A stretch of DNA of 64,000 nt from CAMDTE01 sp964504345 (lineage in GTDB: Bacteria > Bacteroidota > Bacteroidia > Flavobacteriales > Schleiferiaceae): NCBI GenBank assembly GCA_964504345.1, contig CAZDDX010000009.1, forward strand, positions 1 through 64,000, given 5' to 3'. Shown here one piece after another: positions 23,933 through 32,877 of this stretch. Both the position numbers and the translations under genes were made by a program. The notes beneath the pieces were generated by a model. That model was given only the letters and a program-made list of their open reading frames with translations, was not told where the DNA came from and made no database searches. The first letter of the stretch is position 1. Every line of letters begins with the position of its first letter.

Positions 23933-24814
23933 ATGTTCGCCCTCTACGGTCGTCGGCTCCCGGAAGAATCCCTTCCCTACGTAGCAGAAATGCTCGACGT
24001 CTTTGCGCGCGCAGGCGAGCCCGTACACCTCTACCGCGGCCTGCAAGACCGGGCCAACACCCACTGGAACGCCGGCTGGGACTACCCCACCTTCAAAACC
24101 CCCGAAGAACTCCAAGCCCTGCACCCCACCCTGGTCATTTGCTTGGGCGGCGACGGCACCATCCTGGACGCCAGCACCTTGGTGGCCCGAAGCGGCATCC
24201 CCCTTCTGGGAATCAACACCGGACGACTGGGCTTCCTGGCCTCCGTCCCCCGCACGGAAGCCGCGGCCACCGCGGAAGCGGTGCTCCGCGGCGAATACAC
24301 CGTGGAGGAACGCAACATGCTTCAAGCGGAAGCCCGCGGCGGCGGCGTCACCCTAGACCCCAACTTCGCCCTCAACGAAGTAGCCGTCTCCCGCAAGGGC
24401 ACCACCAGCATGATCTCCGTCCACGTCCACCTCAACGACTCCTTCCTCAACACCTACTGGGCGGACGGCTTGGTCATCTCCACCCCCACCGGCTCCACCG
24501 GCTACAACCTCTCTTGCGGCGGCCCCATCCTCATCCCCGGGTCCGACAACTTCATCATCACCCCCATTGCGCCGCACAACCTCACCGTGCGTCCGCTCGT
24601 CATCCCCAACACAGACACCATCACCCTGCGCATCGAGGCCCGCGAAGACGCCTACCTGGCCTCCCTGGACTCCCGCGTCTACTCCCTAGACGGCAGCACC
24701 GAACTGGTACTGCGCAAGGCAGATTTCAAACTGCGTTTGGTGCGCATGCTCAACACAGACTTTGCCACCACCCTGCGCAACAAACTTCTGTGGGGTTTGG
24801 ACCGGAGGAATTAA
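23933..24814 (+). CDS. nadK: NAD kinase
   Basis: A 293-residue enzyme that phosphorylates NAD to NADP. Family motifs: LGGDGTILDAS (GGDG), GINTGRLGFLA, NEVAVSR and DGLVISTPTGSTGYNLSCGGP. Length is normal. It ends NKLLWGLDRRN. A second, diverged copy of this last stretch with its own stop lies at 27138-27173 beyond the RloAB genes, which suggests the pair was inserted right behind nadK. Confidence 0.96.
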   Translation: MFALYGRRLPEESLPYVAEMLDVFARAGEPVHLYRGLQDRANTHWNAGWDYPTFKTPEELQALHPTLVICLGGDGTILDASTLVARSGIPLLGINTGRLGFLASVPRTEAAATAEAVLRGEYTVEERNMLQAEARGGGVTLDPNFALNEVAVSRKGTTSMISVHVHLNDSFLNTYWADGLVISTPTGSTGYNLSCGGPILIPGSDNFIITPIAPHNLTVRPLVIPNTDTITLRIEAREDAYLASLDSRVYSLDGSTELVLRKADFKLRLVRMLNTDFATTLRNKLLWGLDRRN

Positions 24815-24919
24815 GCGCACACCCCAAAGCGCGGCACAGCGCTATCAAACGTTTAAAAGAGAAAGAGGGCGGGTTGGACTCGTCCCCAATGCAGAACTTC
24901 GCGTACGGCGGGTGGGGGC
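24779..24919 (+). repeat. Flanking repeat, copy 1: nadK 3' end and downstream sequence
   Basis: Covers the last 12 codons of nadK (24779-24814) and downstream DNA with the blocks GGGCGGGTTG (24867) and GCGGGTGGGGGC (24908). The same blocks recur in the same order and almost the same spacing (41 against 40 bases) in copy 2 at 27138-27229. Confidence 0.75.
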
Positions 24920-25021
24920 GGCAAGGGCTTCTTGCAACCCAAGTAGGGCCAAAAACCACAAATAGGGCAGCGAAAACGTATTTAAACGTATATTTTGATT
25001 CTAATTTCGTGATTTTATCAC

Positions 25022-25029
25022 TAAATTTG
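25022..25029 (+). promoter_or_regulatory. TAAATTTG promoter box of the rloAB pair
   Basis: Exact TAnnTTTG match in AT-rich sequence, 19 bases before the GTG start of the ATPase gene. It gives the cassette a promoter of its own. Confidence 0.65.
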
Positions 25030-25048
25030 ATTCAAAATTAAAAGTATC

Positions 25049-26416
25049 GTGTTAATCCGGTTCACCGTCGAGAATTTTTTGTCGTTCCGAGACCGCCAAA
25101 CCCTTTCCCTCCTGCCGGGAAAAGGCACGTTGAAGGCACACCACAAGTCCACACCCGTGAACGGTATTTCCGTGCTCAAAACCGCCTTGGTTTTCGGCGC
25201 CAACGCATCCGGTAAATCAAACCTCATCAAAGCAGCTGCTTTCGCGCGAAACCTTATCCTCAACGGCACCAAACCGGACCAACCCATCACCCAGAATTTC
25301 TTTAAACTGGACCCCGCACGCGAAAACCAACCCGCCTATTTTGATTTTGAAATCCAGCACCAGGGCAAAAACTTCGCCTACGGATTCCAATGCAACGAGC
25401 GCGAGATTCTGGAAGAATGGCTCTTTGAGCTCACCCGACGCGGAATGAAACGCATTTTTGAACGGACCAACACCACCCACTACGAGCTGGACTACCTCCT
25501 GAGGAAAAACCCCGCCAAAGTGGAGCAACAATTCCTGGAATTCACCGCGCGCAGCACGCCCCGCAACCAACTCCTGCTCACCCACGTGCGCAACACCAAC
25601 GTCCCGGACAACACCACCAACATCGACCCCCTCTACTCCGTCTTGGATTGGTTCCAAAACACGCTGAACGTAGTGTATCCAAGCTCCAAAAACCTTGGAA
25701 AAACCTTTGAAATTTTCGCAAACCGCAACCTCAAATCCGTATTCGACGACTTCTTAACCTACTCCGACACGGGCATCGACGGCGTTGAATTTGAGCAGAT
25801 TGACCCCGCTAAACTGGACGTAGACCAAAACCTTTTGCTGGAAATCCAAGCGGAACTTCGCAACCAAAAAAGCGAAAAAACAACCGCTTTCGTAGCGAAT
25901 CCGCAGCAAAACAACTACTACTTGGTGGAACGGGAGCCCTCCGGCAACCTCACGTACCGCGTTTTGCGCACCAAACACCGCCTGGCCGGCGGCGGGTACC
26001 GTCTTTTTGACCTCAAGGACGAATCGGACGGAACGCGTCGAATCCTGGACTTAATCCCGATGGTGGTGGACTTCCTGCAAGGCGGAAACGTGTACTTGGT
26101 CGATGAAATCGAACGCAGTCTCCATCCCAACTTGGTGTGCGAGGTACTGGACTTTCTCCTGGACCAGTGCGCCTCCGTCAACAGTCAATTGATTGCCACC
26201 AGCCACGAAGCCACCCTTCTGAATCAAGAAATCATCCGAAAAGACGAGGTGTGGTTCACCACAAAAAACGCGCTCGGCGGCACGGAATTGCACGCCCTGG
26301 ACGAATACGCCGTGCGCTTCGACAAAGACATCCTCAAGGACTACCTCCTCGGGCGCTACCGCGGAACCCCAAAATTGGGAAATCGCTCCCTTCTAGAGCA
26401 CCTTCATGCAGGTTGA
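25049..26416 (+). CDS. RloA/AbiLi-like AAA ATPase (defence pair, ATPase partner)
   Basis: A 455-residue OLD/ABC-like ATPase. It starts with RFTVENFLSFRDRQTLSLLPG (the usual N-terminal strand pattern), Walker A is GANASGKSNL (about residues 50-59), a signature-like SDGTRRILDLIPM is at about residue 327, Walker B is YLVDEIERSLHP, and the following ATSHEATLL carries the His switch. The next gene is a RloB protein, and ATPase plus RloB is the RloAB arrangement known as AbiL, a phage abortive infection system. Acting through the partner's TOPRIM-like domain is known for relatives and inferred here. Start is GTG. Confidence 0.85.
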   Translation: MLIRFTVENFLSFRDRQTLSLLPGKGTLKAHHKSTPVNGISVLKTALVFGANASGKSNLIKAAAFARNLILNGTKPDQPITQNFFKLDPARENQPAYFDFEIQHQGKNFAYGFQCNEREILEEWLFELTRRGMKRIFERTNTTHYELDYLLRKNPAKVEQQFLEFTARSTPRNQLLLTHVRNTNVPDNTTNIDPLYSVLDWFQNTLNVVYPSSKNLGKTFEIFANRNLKSVFDDFLTYSDTGIDGVEFEQIDPAKLDVDQNLLLEIQAELRNQKSEKTTAFVANPQQNNYYLVEREPSGNLTYRVLRTKHRLAGGGYRLFDLKDESDGTRRILDLIPMVVDFLQGGNVYLVDEIERSLHPNLVCEVLDFLLDQCASVNSQLIATSHEATLLNQEIIRKDEVWFTTKNALGGTELHALDEYAVRFDKDILKDYLLGRYRGTPKLGNRSLLEHLHAG

Positions 26417-26418
26417 TT

Positions 26419-27075
26419 GTGCCGCGCATTTTCATCCCGCTGATTCGCAAAGAAGGCTTCTTGCAGGCGGAAAAACTATTCATTCTAGCCTGCGAAGGCA
26501 CCGTCACCGAACCCAAGTACTTTGAACGTCTCCGTCATTCGGAATGGTTCAATCACTCAGGACTGGTTGAAACCATCGTCCTCAAGAAACCCAAGAACCA
26601 CGGCAACGATCCTGTTGCATTGAAAAACCTGCTCAAAAAAGTAAAAAAGGACTACAGATTCAAGAAAACCGATGAGTTTTGGTTGGTGGTGGATCGGGAT
26701 CACTGGGAAGAAATCCACAAAATCAGCTTTGACATTTTAGTGCGTGATTTTGAACGAGAAGGGAATTTTTTCCTAGCCTTGAGCAATCCCTGTTTTGAAT
26801 TGTGGCTAATCCTGCATTACTTGGATATTTCCACCCTGCCCCAAAGCCAAATTAGGAAAATCGAATTGAATCAACGCATTGATTCGAAATCGTGCACCCA
26901 AAGCATCTTAGGAGAATTGATCGGTAGAGGCTACAACAAAATTCCTCCTCGCGATGTACTCCAATACACCCGCCGAGCAATTGAAAGAGCCAAACGCTTG
27001 GAGGTATTGGGCGAAAAATACCCCACCGGCGTTGGCACACACGTTCATCAATTGGTACAAAAGCTGATCCATTAA
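26419..27075 (+). CDS. RloB/AbiLii-like protein (defence pair, effector partner)
   Basis: About 218 residues of the RloB family. Marks: LFILACEGTVTEPKYFERL (the EG-x-TE motif), EFWLVVDRDHW (the VxDxD motif), and FLALSNPCFELWLILHY (SNPxFExWLxLH). The acidic EG and DRD positions fit a TOPRIM-like metal site, suggesting a nuclease-like effector. It begins at GTG 26419, two bases after the ATPase stop; a TTG at 26413 would overlap it. Base composition falls toward its 3' half, unlike the flanking core genes, a sign of transfer. Confidence 0.85.
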   Translation: MPRIFIPLIRKEGFLQAEKLFILACEGTVTEPKYFERLRHSEWFNHSGLVETIVLKKPKNHGNDPVALKNLLKKVKKDYRFKKTDEFWLVVDRDHWEEIHKISFDILVRDFEREGNFFLALSNPCFELWLILHYLDISTLPQSQIRKIELNQRIDSKSCTQSILGELIGRGYNKIPPRDVLQYTRRAIERAKRLEVLGEKYPTGVGTHVHQLVQKLIH

Positions 27076-27476
27076 GGCCGGTGCTACACACCAACAGGCT
27101 ACCCCTTGCAGGCTCTATTCAGGTGGAACAAAAAACGAACAAACTCCTCTGGGGCCTGGGCCGACGGAATTAAAAAAGGGCGGGTTGCACTTTGCCCAAA
27201 CTGGGGCAATGGCGCAAGCGGGTGGGGGCTGGTTCATACTCCATTTGGATGACGAAATACCCCAAAAGTGCACAAATTGTAACTATAACAGCTTGTTTTT
27301 TAGTCATTTACAAATTCGCCGCGCCACCACCCACAGGGAGTCTTAAAAACGGTTCACCAACCAAAGTCGGCCCATCGATTTAACCACCCGAAGGGCCCAA
27401 AACCTCATGCCGGTGCCGCCGAATGTGCCCACGTAAAATCCACCCCCTCAATCCCTGTCTTCCCATACAAAAATGC
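27076..27476 (+). other. Gene-free stretch behind rloB with the second nadK tail
   Basis: No real gene is seen in this 401-base gap. It holds copy 2 of the nadK end (27138-27229) and more AT-rich sequence (27240-27320) before GC-rich DNA returns ahead of the DUF6089 gene. Short open frames here have no family features. Confidence 0.6.
27138..27229 (+). repeat. Flanking repeat, copy 2: diverged nadK tail without its gene
   Basis: Positions 27138-27173 encode NKLLWGLGRRN and a stop, with 29 of 36 bases equal to the nadK end. Of the seven differences six are synonymous. The blocks GGGCGGGTTG (27178) and GCGGGTGGGGGC (27218) follow as in copy 1. Sequence before 27138 is not nadK-like, so only the tail is present. 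Confidence 0.75.
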
Positions 27477-27484
27477 TACCTTTG
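27477..27484 (+). promoter_or_regulatory. TACCTTTG promoter box of the DUF6089 gene
   Basis: Exact TAnnTTTG match, 6 bases before ATG 27491. It decides this start over the upstream TTG of the same frame at 27473, because the frame's first codons lie inside the promoter box. Confidence 0.7.
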
Positions 27485-27490
27485 CGCGTT

Positions 27491-28339
27491 ATGTTCAGGA
27501 TGAACGAAAAACCAACAAACCGCCTGTGGTCATGGGCTCTGGGCTTGCTGCTGAGCACGGCCCCCGCCTGGGCGCAAGCCACCCACGAATTTGGGTTGAG
27601 TACCGCCGGAACCACCTTCACCGGTGATGTAGGTGCGTATGGATTGACCGTGCCCCAGCGCGCTGCTTTTGGCGCCTACTACCGCATTCAAGGACATCGG
27701 CACTACGCCTTTCGCGCGGTGTACCAACAAGGCCAGTTGTTTGCGGACGACGCCCAAAGCGGTCTGAGCGAACGCATCAACCGAAACAGCCACTTCCGCA
27801 GCCCGTTCTGGGAGGCGTCGGCCCAAGTGGAAATTGACTACGTGCCCCAACGACTGCGCAGCAGCAAGGGCCAGACCACGCTGTACCTCTTTGGCGGTGC
27901 GGGCATCATGGGCTTCAACCCGCAAGCTCAGTACCACGGCGTCTGGACAGACCTTCAGCCCCTGGGCACGGAAGGACAAGGCACACCCCTGTCCAATGCC
28001 GCCACGTACGCGCGAACAGCCGCTATTTTGCCCGTAGGCATGGGCGTTCGCTACCGCTTGGGTGAATTGCTCACGGTGGGCGCGGAAGCCGGATGGCGCA
28101 TCACCTCCACGGACTATTTGGACGACGTCTCCGGCCTGTACGTGGATTCCAAGGCCTTGGCCACCTACAACGGTGCCGCCGCAGCGGCTCTTTCTGATCC
28201 CTCCCTGGTGGTGCAAAACCGCGCCGGATTGCCTCGTGGAACCGCTGAAACCTTAGACACCTACGCCACGGCGGGAATCTTTGTGGGAATCCACTTGGAG
28301 ACGTTTTTGGAACGGTGCGCGTCTTTCTTGTACCAATAA
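27491..28339 (+). CDS. DUF6089-like outer membrane beta-barrel protein
   Basis: About 282 residues. After the signal peptide (WSWALGLLLSTAPAWAQ) come HEFGLSTAGTTFTGDVGAY and alternating beta strands such as YRIQGHRHYAFRAVY, YLFGGAGIMGFNPQA and LPVGMGVRYRLGELLTVGAEAGW. These and the place between nadK and uppS match the DUF6089 family, presumed porin-like outer membrane proteins of unknown role. It lies at the head of the uppS-bamA-skp run. Confidence 0.82.
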   Translation: MFRMNEKPTNRLWSWALGLLLSTAPAWAQATHEFGLSTAGTTFTGDVGAYGLTVPQRAAFGAYYRIQGHRHYAFRAVYQQGQLFADDAQSGLSERINRNSHFRSPFWEASAQVEIDYVPQRLRSSKGQTTLYLFGGAGIMGFNPQAQYHGVWTDLQPLGTEGQGTPLSNAATYARTAAILPVGMGVRYRLGELLTVGAEAGWRITSTDYLDDVSGLYVDSKALATYNGAAAAALSDPSLVVQNRAGLPRGTAETLDTYATAGIFVGIHLETFLERCASFLYQ

Positions 28340-28358
28340 TTTCGACAGCTTCTTTCCG

Positions 28359-29102
28359 GTGTCTACCCCCAACAACTCCCTTCCCCAACACGTTGCCATC
28401 ATCATGGACGGCAACGGCCGATGGGCCAAAAAACAGGGGTTGCTCACGCGCGTTCGCGGCCACGAATCCGGCGTAGAGGCCCTCCGACGCACCGCTACAG
28501 CAGCGGCAGAAATCGGAATCCGCTACCTGACGGTTTATGCGTTTTCGTCGGAAAATTGGGCCCGCCCCAAAATGGAAGTAGACGCCTTGATGAGCATTTT
28601 GGTGAATGCCCTGCACAAGGAGCTGCCCACCCTTCAAGAGAACCGCATCAAACTGCACGCCATTGGCCGCCTGCAAGACCTCCCGGCCGCTTGCCAACGC
28701 CAGCTGAACGAGGTGATGGAAGCCACCGCCACCAACAACCGCATGACCCTCACCTTGGCCTTGAGCTACGGCAGCCGCGAGGAACTGGTGGACGCCTTCC
28801 AGCACGTGGCGCGCGAGGCCGCCGCCGGCCGGTTGCGACCGGAGGACTTGGACGCCAAAACCGTGGAACGCTTTTTGTACACTGCAGGCATGCCGGACCC
28901 GGACCTCGTGATTCGAACCTCCGGCGAGCAACGCATTTCCAACTTTCTGCTTTGGCAAATTTCCTACGCCGAGCTCTTCTTCACCCCGGTCTTGTGGCCG
29001 GATTTTGACCGACTGCACCTGGAAGAGGCCCTGGCCGCATACGCCGGCCGCGAACGCCGCAAAGGCCTCACCAGCGAACAAGTAGCCCCAAACGTGGCCT
29101 AA
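28359..29102 (+). CDS. uppS: Isoprenyl transferase (undecaprenyl diphosphate synthase)
   Basis: About 247 residues. Near the start IIMDGNGRWAKKQG holds the catalytic Asp and Arg and is followed by RVRGHESGVEAL. FSSENWARP and the C-terminal DLVIRTSGEQRISNFLLWQISYAELFF complete the cis-prenyltransferase set. It makes the C55 carrier lipid for peptidoglycan and surface glycans. The start is the GTG at 28359, 19 bases after the previous stop; the longer frame from 28281 overlaps that gene. Confidence 0.95.
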   Translation: MSTPNNSLPQHVAIIMDGNGRWAKKQGLLTRVRGHESGVEALRRTATAAAEIGIRYLTVYAFSSENWARPKMEVDALMSILVNALHKELPTLQENRIKLHAIGRLQDLPAACQRQLNEVMEATATNNRMTLTLALSYGSREELVDAFQHVAREAAAGRLRPEDLDAKTVERFLYTAGMPDPDLVIRTSGEQRISNFLLWQISYAELFFTPVLWPDFDRLHLEEALAAYAGRERRKGLTSEQVAPNVA

Positions 29103-31637
29103 ATGACTTTCTCCGTGACCCTACCGTCCTCAAAAGCCGCCACCTCCCGTCGGTTCACTTGGTTTCCACTGTTGAGCGCCTTGCTCCTGGCCGTCTTCAA
29201 CCTCTTCGGAACCCCCGCGGCCCGCGCCCAAGGCCTGGTAGGGCCCTCCACCGCGAACTACGTGCCCGGCATGGAGTACGAAATTGGCGGCATCCTCGTA
29301 ACGGGCGCAGACCACCTGGACCCCAGTGTCATCCAGCTCCTGAGCGGCCTCACCGTGGGCGACCGCCTCACCCTCCCCGGCGAGAAAGTCACCAACGCCG
29401 TCAAGACGCTATGGAACCAAAAATTGTTCGACAACGTCCAGATTTACGTGCACGAGCGCCAAGGAGACATCGTGTTCCTCACCATCGCCCTGCAGCCCCT
29501 GCCCAAACTCTCCAAATTCTACTTCACGGGCCTCACCAAGGCCCAGCAAGACGCCGTTCGGGAGTTGATCCAACTGCAACGCGGCGCCGTGGTGTCCGAA
29601 AACCTCAAAGTGACGGCCGCCAACAAAATCACCAAGCGCTACGTGGAAAAAGGCTACCCGGACTGCCGCGTGAACGTGGTGCAAACGGTAGACTCCACCG
29701 CCACAGACCGCGTCATCCTGGGATTTGACGTAAACCTGGGCGTGCGCCTGCGCATCGCGAGCATTGATTTTGAGGGCAATCCCTCCTTCCCAGACGCCAA
29801 ATTGCGCAGCAAATTCAAGGAAACCCACCAGCACGCCGCCTGGAACATCTTCCAGTCTTCCAAGCTCTTGGCAGACAAATACGCCGACGACCAACGGAAA
29901 CTGATCGCCTTCTACAACACCAAAGGCTTCCGCGACGCCCGCGTGGTGCGCGACTCCTCGTACCGCACCGACGAGGGCCTGCACCTGAAAATCTTCCTTG
30001 AAGAAGGCAAACCCTACTTCTTCCGCAACATTTCCTTTGTGGGCAACGCCGAATACCCCACGGACGTACTGGAATCCATCCTCCGCATCCAAAAAGGCGA
30101 GCGCTACGATGCCAAACGCCTCTACGAACGCGTCAACGGCGACCCCAACTCCAACGACATCGCGTCCCTCTACCTGAACAACGGCTACCTCTTCTCCAGC
30201 GTCATGCCCGTGGAGACGCGCGTGGAAAACGACTCCATCGACCTGGAAATCCGCATCCGCGAAGGCCGCCCCGCCACCATCAACAAGGTCACCGTGACCG
30301 GCAACGACCGCACCAACGACCACGTCATTTACCGCGAGGTCCGGACCCGCCCAGGCGACCTCTTCAGCCGTGCAGACATCCAACGTACCATCCGCGAACT
30401 GGGCCAGCTGGGTTATTTCGACGCCCGCAACGTCAACGTCACCCCAAAACCGAACGCCGAAACCGGAACCGTCGATCTGGAATACACCGTGGTGGAGCAG
30501 TCCACCAGCCAATTGGAACTCCAAGGCGGTTGGGGCGCCAACACCGTGGTGGGCACCTTGGGCCTGAATTTCAACAACTTCTCCGCCCGCAACATCGGCA
30601 ACAAAAAGGCGTGGAAGCCCCTCCCCACCGGCGACGGCCAAACCATCAACCTGCGCGCGCAAACCAACGGCACCTTCTTCTCCTCCTATTCCTTCAGCTT
30701 CACGGAGCCGTGGCTGGGCGGCAAAAAGCCCAATGCACTGAGCGTCAGCGCGTACCACAACATCATGAACTCCAACGGTCGCACGGACTCGTTGGCCCAA
30801 AAAATCTCCATCACCGGCGTCTCCGTGGGCTTGGGCCGACGCCTCAAATGGCCAGACGACTACTTCACCCTTTTCCAACAGATGGAATTCCGTCGGTTCG
30901 ACGTCAACAACTACCCGTTCATTGGCGGCGACTTCAAGCAAGGCATCATGCACGCCTTGGCCTACTCCTTTGTGCTGCGTCGGGACAACCGGGACTACCC
31001 CATCTTCCCCACCCGCGGAACCTCCTTCAACTTCACCCTAGAAGCCACCCCGCCCCTCTCCCTGCTGGACGGCCGAGACTACTCCAAGCTCACCGCCACC
31101 GAAAAGTACCGTTGGGTGGAGTACCACAAGTGGAAGATGACTTTTGACTCCTACGCTCTACTGGCCAAAAACACCGTCTTCCGCGGCTACATGGAATTTG
31201 GGATGCTGGGCATGTACAACGCCAACTACGGCCTGCCCCCCTTGGAACGCTACTACCTGGGCGGCGACGGTCTCCAAAACTTCGTGCTCGACGGCCGAGA
31301 AATCGTAGGCCTCCGCGGCTACCAAAACTACTCCCTCACGCCCAACGGCGGCGGCGCCCTCTACAACAAGCTCACCGCAGAACTGCGCTACCTCGTCACC
31401 CCCAACCCCAGCGCCCAAATCTTCATCCTGGCCTTTGCCGAAGCCGGCAACAACGTGGACCGATTCCGGGACTACAACCCCTTCTACCTCAAGCGCTCCG
31501 CCGGTGTGGGCTTGCGCATCTTCATGCCTATGTTCGGCCTCCTGGGCGTGGACCTGGCCCACGGATTTGACCCCCAACCCGGCGCCCTCACCCCCAGCGG
31601 CTGGCGCACCCACTTCGTGATGGGTCAGCAGTTCTAA
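29103..31637 (+). CDS. bamA: BamA, outer membrane protein assembly factor
   Basis: An 844-residue Omp85 protein. Signal peptide (about residues 18-43, ending AARAQ), then about five POTRA repeats (for example GILVTGADHLDPSVIQLLSGL and NKVTVTGNDRTNDHVIYREVRTRPG), and a C-terminal 16-strand barrel from about residue 460. The conserved barrel RGF-like segment reads GLRGYQNYSL. The ATG follows the uppS stop with no gap, so they are co-transcribed. It inserts beta-barrel proteins into the outer membrane together with the Skp-like chaperones encoded next. Confidence 0.96.
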   Translation: MTFSVTLPSSKAATSRRFTWFPLLSALLLAVFNLFGTPAARAQGLVGPSTANYVPGMEYEIGGILVTGADHLDPSVIQLLSGLTVGDRLTLPGEKVTNAVKTLWNQKLFDNVQIYVHERQGDIVFLTIALQPLPKLSKFYFTGLTKAQQDAVRELIQLQRGAVVSENLKVTAANKITKRYVEKGYPDCRVNVVQTVDSTATDRVILGFDVNLGVRLRIASIDFEGNPSFPDAKLRSKFKETHQHAAWNIFQSSKLLADKYADDQRKLIAFYNTKGFRDARVVRDSSYRTDEGLHLKIFLEEGKPYFFRNISFVGNAEYPTDVLESILRIQKGERYDAKRLYERVNGDPNSNDIASLYLNNGYLFSSVMPVETRVENDSIDLEIRIREGRPATINKVTVTGNDRTNDHVIYREVRTRPGDLFSRADIQRTIRELGQLGYFDARNVNVTPKPNAETGTVDLEYTVVEQSTSQLELQGGWGANTVVGTLGLNFNNFSARNIGNKKAWKPLPTGDGQTINLRAQTNGTFFSSYSFSFTEPWLGGKKPNALSVSAYHNIMNSNGRTDSLAQKISITGVSVGLGRRLKWPDDYFTLFQQMEFRRFDVNNYPFIGGDFKQGIMHALAYSFVLRRDNRDYPIFPTRGTSFNFTLEATPPLSLLDGRDYSKLTATEKYRWVEYHKWKMTFDSYALLAKNTVFRGYMEFGMLGMYNANYGLPPLERYYLGGDGLQNFVLDGREIVGLRGYQNYSLTPNGGGALYNKLTAELRYLVTPNPSAQIFILAFAEAGNNVDRFRDYNPFYLKRSAGVGLRIFMPMFGLLGVDLAHGFDPQPGALTPSGWRTHFVMGQQF

Positions 31638-31683
31638 TCGGCGCCAACGTTACCGAAGACCCTCCAAAAAATATACCTTGCGC

Positions 31684-32256
31684 ATGCCCGTCAACAGCAC
31701 AGCCCCATCCCGCGGTCACAACCGCCTGTCGCCCCGCCCCGCATTTCCCACCAAACTCCTTGCGGCCGTCGTTCTCCTTTTGGCCCTCACCTACAGCGCC
31801 TCCGCCCAACGTTTGGCCTACTGCAACACCCAGTACGTGCTGAACAAAATGCCCGAATACGCCCAAGCCAAAAAGGAAATCGAACGCGTCACCAAAGAAT
31901 GGGAAGGCGAAGTTTTGGCTGCCCTGGACGAAGCCCAGGCCCTGGAACAAGCCCTTGAGGCGGAAAAAGTGCTCCTCACCAACGCCCTCCTTGCCGAACG
32001 AAAAAAAGCCGTTGAAGACAAGCGCGCGCAAGCGCGTGCCCTCCAAATGAAGTACTTCGGCCCCGAAGGCGAGCTGTTCACCAAACAAATGGAATTGGTA
32101 CGGCCTTTGCAAGACCAAGTCTACAATGCCGTTCGCGATGTGGCCAAACGCAAAAAACTCGACTTCGTCTTTGACCAAGGCTCCGCCGTGGGCGTGCTCT
32201 ACGCCGCAGAAACCAACGACATCTCCGACGAAGTCCTGGACAAACTGGGCCGCTAA
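31684..32256 (+). CDS. OmpH/Skp family periplasmic chaperone (first copy)
   Basis: About 190 residues. A rather long basic head and hydrophobic stretch (LLAAVVLLLALTYSASAQ) form the signal peptide; then comes RLAYCNTQYVLNKMPEYAQAKKEIE and a long charged coiled coil, ending in KKLDFVFDQGSAVGVLYA, the usual OmpH pattern. Skp proteins form trimers that hold unfolded outer membrane proteins for BamA. The ATG at 31684 is preferred over a TTG two codons earlier. Confidence 0.92.
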   Translation: MPVNSTAPSRGHNRLSPRPAFPTKLLAAVVLLLALTYSASAQRLAYCNTQYVLNKMPEYAQAKKEIERVTKEWEGEVLAALDEAQALEQALEAEKVLLTNALLAERKKAVEDKRAQARALQMKYFGPEGELFTKQMELVRPLQDQVYNAVRDVAKRKKLDFVFDQGSAVGVLYAAETNDISDEVLDKLGR

Positions 32257-32287
32257 TCGTTTAACGTTCTGATTAAAACCCAACTCC

Positions 32288-32295
32288 TATCTTTG
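32288..32295 (+). promoter_or_regulatory. TATCTTTG promoter box before the second skp gene
   Basis: Exact TAnnTTTG match 74 bases before the ATG at 32370, so this transcript would have a real leader, unlike most others in the window. Confidence 0.6.
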
Positions 32296-32369
32296 CCGAC
32301 TAACGAATTCCAAAGAACCTCAAACCGATCAAACGACAGCCGCACCGAAGCGGTCTCAACCCCACAATC

Positions 32370-32876
32370 ATGAAAAAAGTCCTCTTCGCCGCCGCTATCG
32401 CACTCTTCTCTGCTGCTCCCGCACTCGCCCAAAAAGTGGGTCACATCAACATCGACTCCTTGCTGGTATTGATGCCGGAATACAAAACCGCCATGGCCGA
32501 CTTGGAAGCCGAGCAAGCCAAATTTGAGAACGAAGCCCGCGAAATGCAAGCCGAATTGGAAAAGAGCGCCGCTGCCATGCAAGCCGCATCGGTCAACTGG
32601 AGCGAATTGCGCAAGCAACAGGAAACCAAGAGCTTGCAAGACGCCTACGCCAACATCCAATCCTACATGCAGAATGCCCAAGAGACCCTGCAAACCAAGG
32701 AAGTGGAAATGTTGACCCCCGTCTTGGAAAAAATGCAAAAAGCCATCGACGACGTAGCCACCGCCCAAAAGCTCGCCTACGTCATTGACTCCTCCCGCTC
32801 CAAGGGCGTTTTGGTGTACCAAAAAGGCGGAGACAACCTCATGAAGGCCGTCAAAGCCAAGCTCGCCATTAAGTAA
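32370..32876 (+). CDS. OmpH/Skp family periplasmic chaperone (second copy)
   Basis: A 168-residue protein with signal peptide MKKVLFAAAIALFSAAPALA, then KVGHINIDSLLVLMPEYKTAM, a coiled-coil body and the ending KLAYVIDSSRSKGVLVYQKGG. Two tandem ompH/skp genes after bamA are usual in Flavobacteriales. It has its own promoter and is followed by two strong hairpins. Confidence 0.92.
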   Translation: MKKVLFAAAIALFSAAPALAQKVGHINIDSLLVLMPEYKTAMADLEAEQAKFENEAREMQAELEKSAAAMQAASVNWSELRKQQETKSLQDAYANIQSYMQNAQETLQTKEVEMLTPVLEKMQKAIDDVATAQKLAYVIDSSRSKGVLVYQKGGDNLMKAVKAKLAIK

Positions 32877-32877
32877 A

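Noticed and set aside
29409..30953. Long minus-strand open frame (514 codons) opposite bamA
   Set aside because: The plus strand encodes an intact BamA; the minus frame is rich in Gly, Val, Phe and His from antisense GC codons and has no domain.
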